Origin: Dehalobacterium formicoaceticum
GTDB taxonomy: Bacteria > Bacillota > Dehalobacteriia > Dehalobacteriales > Dehalobacteriaceae
Direction: 5' to 3'
Assembly (NCBI RefSeq): GCF_002224645.1
Contig: NZ_CP022121.1
Coordinates: 3,693,501-3,757,500 of the forward strand
Length of the DNA stretch: 64,000 bases
How positions within the stretch are numbered: position 1 is the first letter of the stretch; every line of letters begins with the position of its first letter. Below, piece after piece: positions 62,512-64,000 of this stretch. The translations under genes were made by a program, and so were the position numbers. The notes beneath the pieces were generated by a model, which searched no databases, had not been told where the DNA came from, and was given only the letters and a program-made list of their open reading frames with translations.

Positions 62512-64000
62512 TTAATCAGCATCAGTTAATTCCGGTAAAGCGGAAGTGCCGCCTTTCATGAAAGAGACATTTTGATAGCCCTTTCCCTGGAGTAAAGTGG
62601 CAGCTTCATAGGATCGAATCCCTAAGGGGCAAAAAGCGATAATTTTTCTATGGGGGGGTATCTCACCGTATCTTGCCCTTAATTCCGTGATGGGAATGTT
62701 GACCACGACTCCTCCTTTAAGAGGACGTAGTTTTGCTTCTTTGGCTGATCGTACATCCAGCATAATAAAGTCAGCTTTATCTGCCAGCATCTGTTTTACT
62801 TCGGGAACAGAAACACCTTTAACCAGACCTTCTTTTAAATTAAGCAAGGCATTTGCTCCATGAATACCAATGTCAATGGGTGTGGAAAAAGGCGGAGCAT
62901 ATCCCGTATCAAAGTGAGAAATCTGTTCCAAATCCGCCCCCATATAAATGGCTGCGGAGTAAACATCCAACCTTTTGATAACCTCACCCATACCCGCCAC
63001 CTGGGCGCCAAGCAATTTACCTGTTTCTTGATGGGCAATCAACTTTAAAATTGCTTTCCCATGCATCGGATGGTAATGAGCGGTATCATGCCCGGAGACA
63101 ATGGTGCTGATCACAGGATATCCTAATTTTAGCGCTTCTTTTTCGGTAAGGCCGGTTTTACCTGCATTATACTCACCAGCTTGAATGGCTGATGTGCCCA
63201 GGATCCCGGGAAAAGTCTCTTTCTTCCCTGCTAAATTGCTGCCGATAACACGACCGTGTTTATTCGAGGTTGATGCTAGGGGAACATAAACCTTCTGACC
63301 TGATACTAAATGAACATTCTCAACACAATCTCCGCCGGCAAAAATATCAGGATCGCTGGTTTGCATGTATTCATTTACCTTAATGGCGCCTGTTTCTCCG
63401 ATTTCCAACCCGCAATCCCGGGCCAGCTCCACATTAGGCCTGACACCGGTAGCAATAATCACCATATCTGTATCATATATTCCATTTGCGGTAGTAAATT
63501 TCTTAACCTGATTCTGTGTGTCCCCTTTTAATGATTTCAAACCCTCGCCTAAGAGCACGTTGACTCCATTGTCTTCTAACTCGCGCTTGATTAAATCAGC
63601 CATTTCAGGATCAAAAATACCCGGCATTAATTGATCACTTCGCTCAACTAAAACAACTTCACGGCCCTTTCCGATAAGGGATATGGCAATCTCCAAACCG
63701 ATGGCACCGCCGCCGATGATGGCGATCTGCTTAATTCCTTCTTCTTTGATTGCGGTGCGAATCGACTCAGCCTGCTGGGGATCATGGAGCACGGTAACTC
63801 CATTTAACTGAATTCCCGGTACGTCAGGAACAATGGGATCTGCCCCTACAGCCAATACTAATTGATCATAGGAGATCCGGCTTTCCGTCCCCTTTTCCTT
63901 TTGATAAATGACTACCTCTTTCTTTTCCCGATCAATGGCCGTAGCCCGCGTCTTGTTCATGACGTGAACTGCCTTTTCCTGGTCAAAATACTCGATACTT
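62512..64000 (-). CDS. CoA-disulfide reductase-like flavoprotein with C-terminal rhodanese domain, 5' end cut by window edge
   Basis: Frame is open to the right edge; about 496 residues are present and the N-terminus (FAD site and redox Cys) is missing. Visible: NAD-binding GGGAIGLEIAISLIGKGREV, FAGGDCVENV (FAD), PLASTSNKHGRVIG, DIGIHGANAL dimer region, and a rhodanese domain (about 385-480) with active loop FCPLGIRS. This fusion is known in CoADR/NADH-oxidase-type polysulfide reductases. The persulfide-handling domain suits the neighbouring Dsr-type cluster. 40 bases upstream of the CbiA/DsrN-type gene. Confidence 0.92.
   Translation of the reverse strand, partial: SIEYFDQEKAVHVMNKTRATAIDREKKEVVIYQKEKGTESRISYDQLVLAVGADPIVPDVPGIQLNGVTVLHDPQQAESIRTAIKEEGIKQIAIIGGGAIGLEIAISLIGKGREVVLVERSDQLMPGIFDPEMADLIKRELEDNGVNVLLGEGLKSLKGDTQNQVKKFTTANGIYDTDMVIIATGVRPNVELARDCGLEIGETGAIKVNEYMQTSDPDIFAGGDCVENVHLVSGQKVYVPLASTSNKHGRVIGSNLAGKKETFPGILGTSAIQAGEYNAGKTGLTEKEALKLGYPVISTIVSGHDTAHYHPMHGKAILKLIAHQETGKLLGAQVAGMGEVIKRLDVYSAAIYMGADLEQISHFDTGYAPPFSTPIDIGIHGANALLNLKEGLVKGVSVPEVKQMLADKADFIMLDVRSAKEAKLRPLKGGVVVNIPITELRARYGEIPPHRKIIAFCPLGIRSYEAATLLQGKGYQNVSFMKGGTSALPELTDAD

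Noticed and set aside
1-64000. CRISPR arrays, tRNA and rRNA genes, intact insertion sequences
   Set aside because: No regularly spaced direct repeats, no cloverleaf or rRNA signature sequences and no transposase genes were seen on reading both strands.

Overview
The window reads as a chromosomal segment of an anaerobic, mid-GC member of the Firmicutes (Clostridia). The gene content points towards the Peptococcaceae, Desulfitobacterium or Dehalobacterium neighbourhood, but that placement is inference. The signs are strong AGGAGG-type ribosome sites, three S-layer-homology (SLH) surface proteins, corrinoid methyltransferases, a coenzyme-B12-dependent ribonucleotide reductase and a Dsr-type membrane electron-transfer complex. 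Most genes lie on the minus strand. The exceptions are a corrinoid/methyl-THF methyltransferase pair (13.3-14.7 kb), a small membrane protein plus secDF (31.7-34.4 kb) and pyruvate carboxylase (48.1-51.6 kb).

Layout: 0-4 kb holds a MacAB-like ABC exporter (adaptor cut by the window edge). At 4.2-5.6 kb is an SLH protein with acidic repeats. At 5.8-11.4 kb is a sulfur operon read Rrf2 regulator, metA, iscS, iscU, metY, cysK. At 11.6-12.6 kb is a LicA-type kinase. At 13.2-16.3 kb is a one-carbon cassette: corrinoid protein, MtgA-like methyltransferase and a convergent non-pyrrolysine MttB homologue. Small metabolic genes fill 16.3-19.3 kb. At 19.6-28.9 kb is an ECF transporter encoded with two toroid-type surface proteins and a DUF4430 lipoprotein, which together resemble the two-domain architecture of animal transcobalamin and intrinsic factor. 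At 29.2-41.7 kb a cbiMN unit and a cbiQO unit, each behind a closely similar cobalamin riboswitch, are separated by secDF and a molybdenum hydroxylase; cbiZ follows with a third cobalamin riboswitch. At 41.8-48 kb are nrdJ, a zinc-finger/winged-helix protein, a TDT transporter, a DUF1847 protein and paaK with a structured leader. Pyruvate carboxylase follows. At 51.8-64 kb is a cluster of tatA, dsrM, P, O, J, K, an RsbRD-type protein, a nitrilase, a second dsrK/dsrM pair, a CbiA/DsrN-type amidotransferase and a CoA-disulfide-reductase-like flavoprotein with a rhodanese domain (cut by the window edge).

The unifying theme is corrinoid economy: cobalt uptake, probable corrinoid capture and import, cobinamide salvage and B12-using enzymes. 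A second theme is sulfur and membrane redox metabolism.

Two candidate undescribed systems stand out. One is a surface-anchored transcobalamin-like capture system feeding an ECF transporter (19.6-28.9 kb). The other is a 135-codon membrane peptide gene upstream of secD whose 3' end can pair with the secD ribosome binding site in a nested RNA structure, an architecture expected of a translation-arrest sensor controlling SecDF. Both are inferences from domain layout and base-pairing seen by eye; no searches or folding programs were run.
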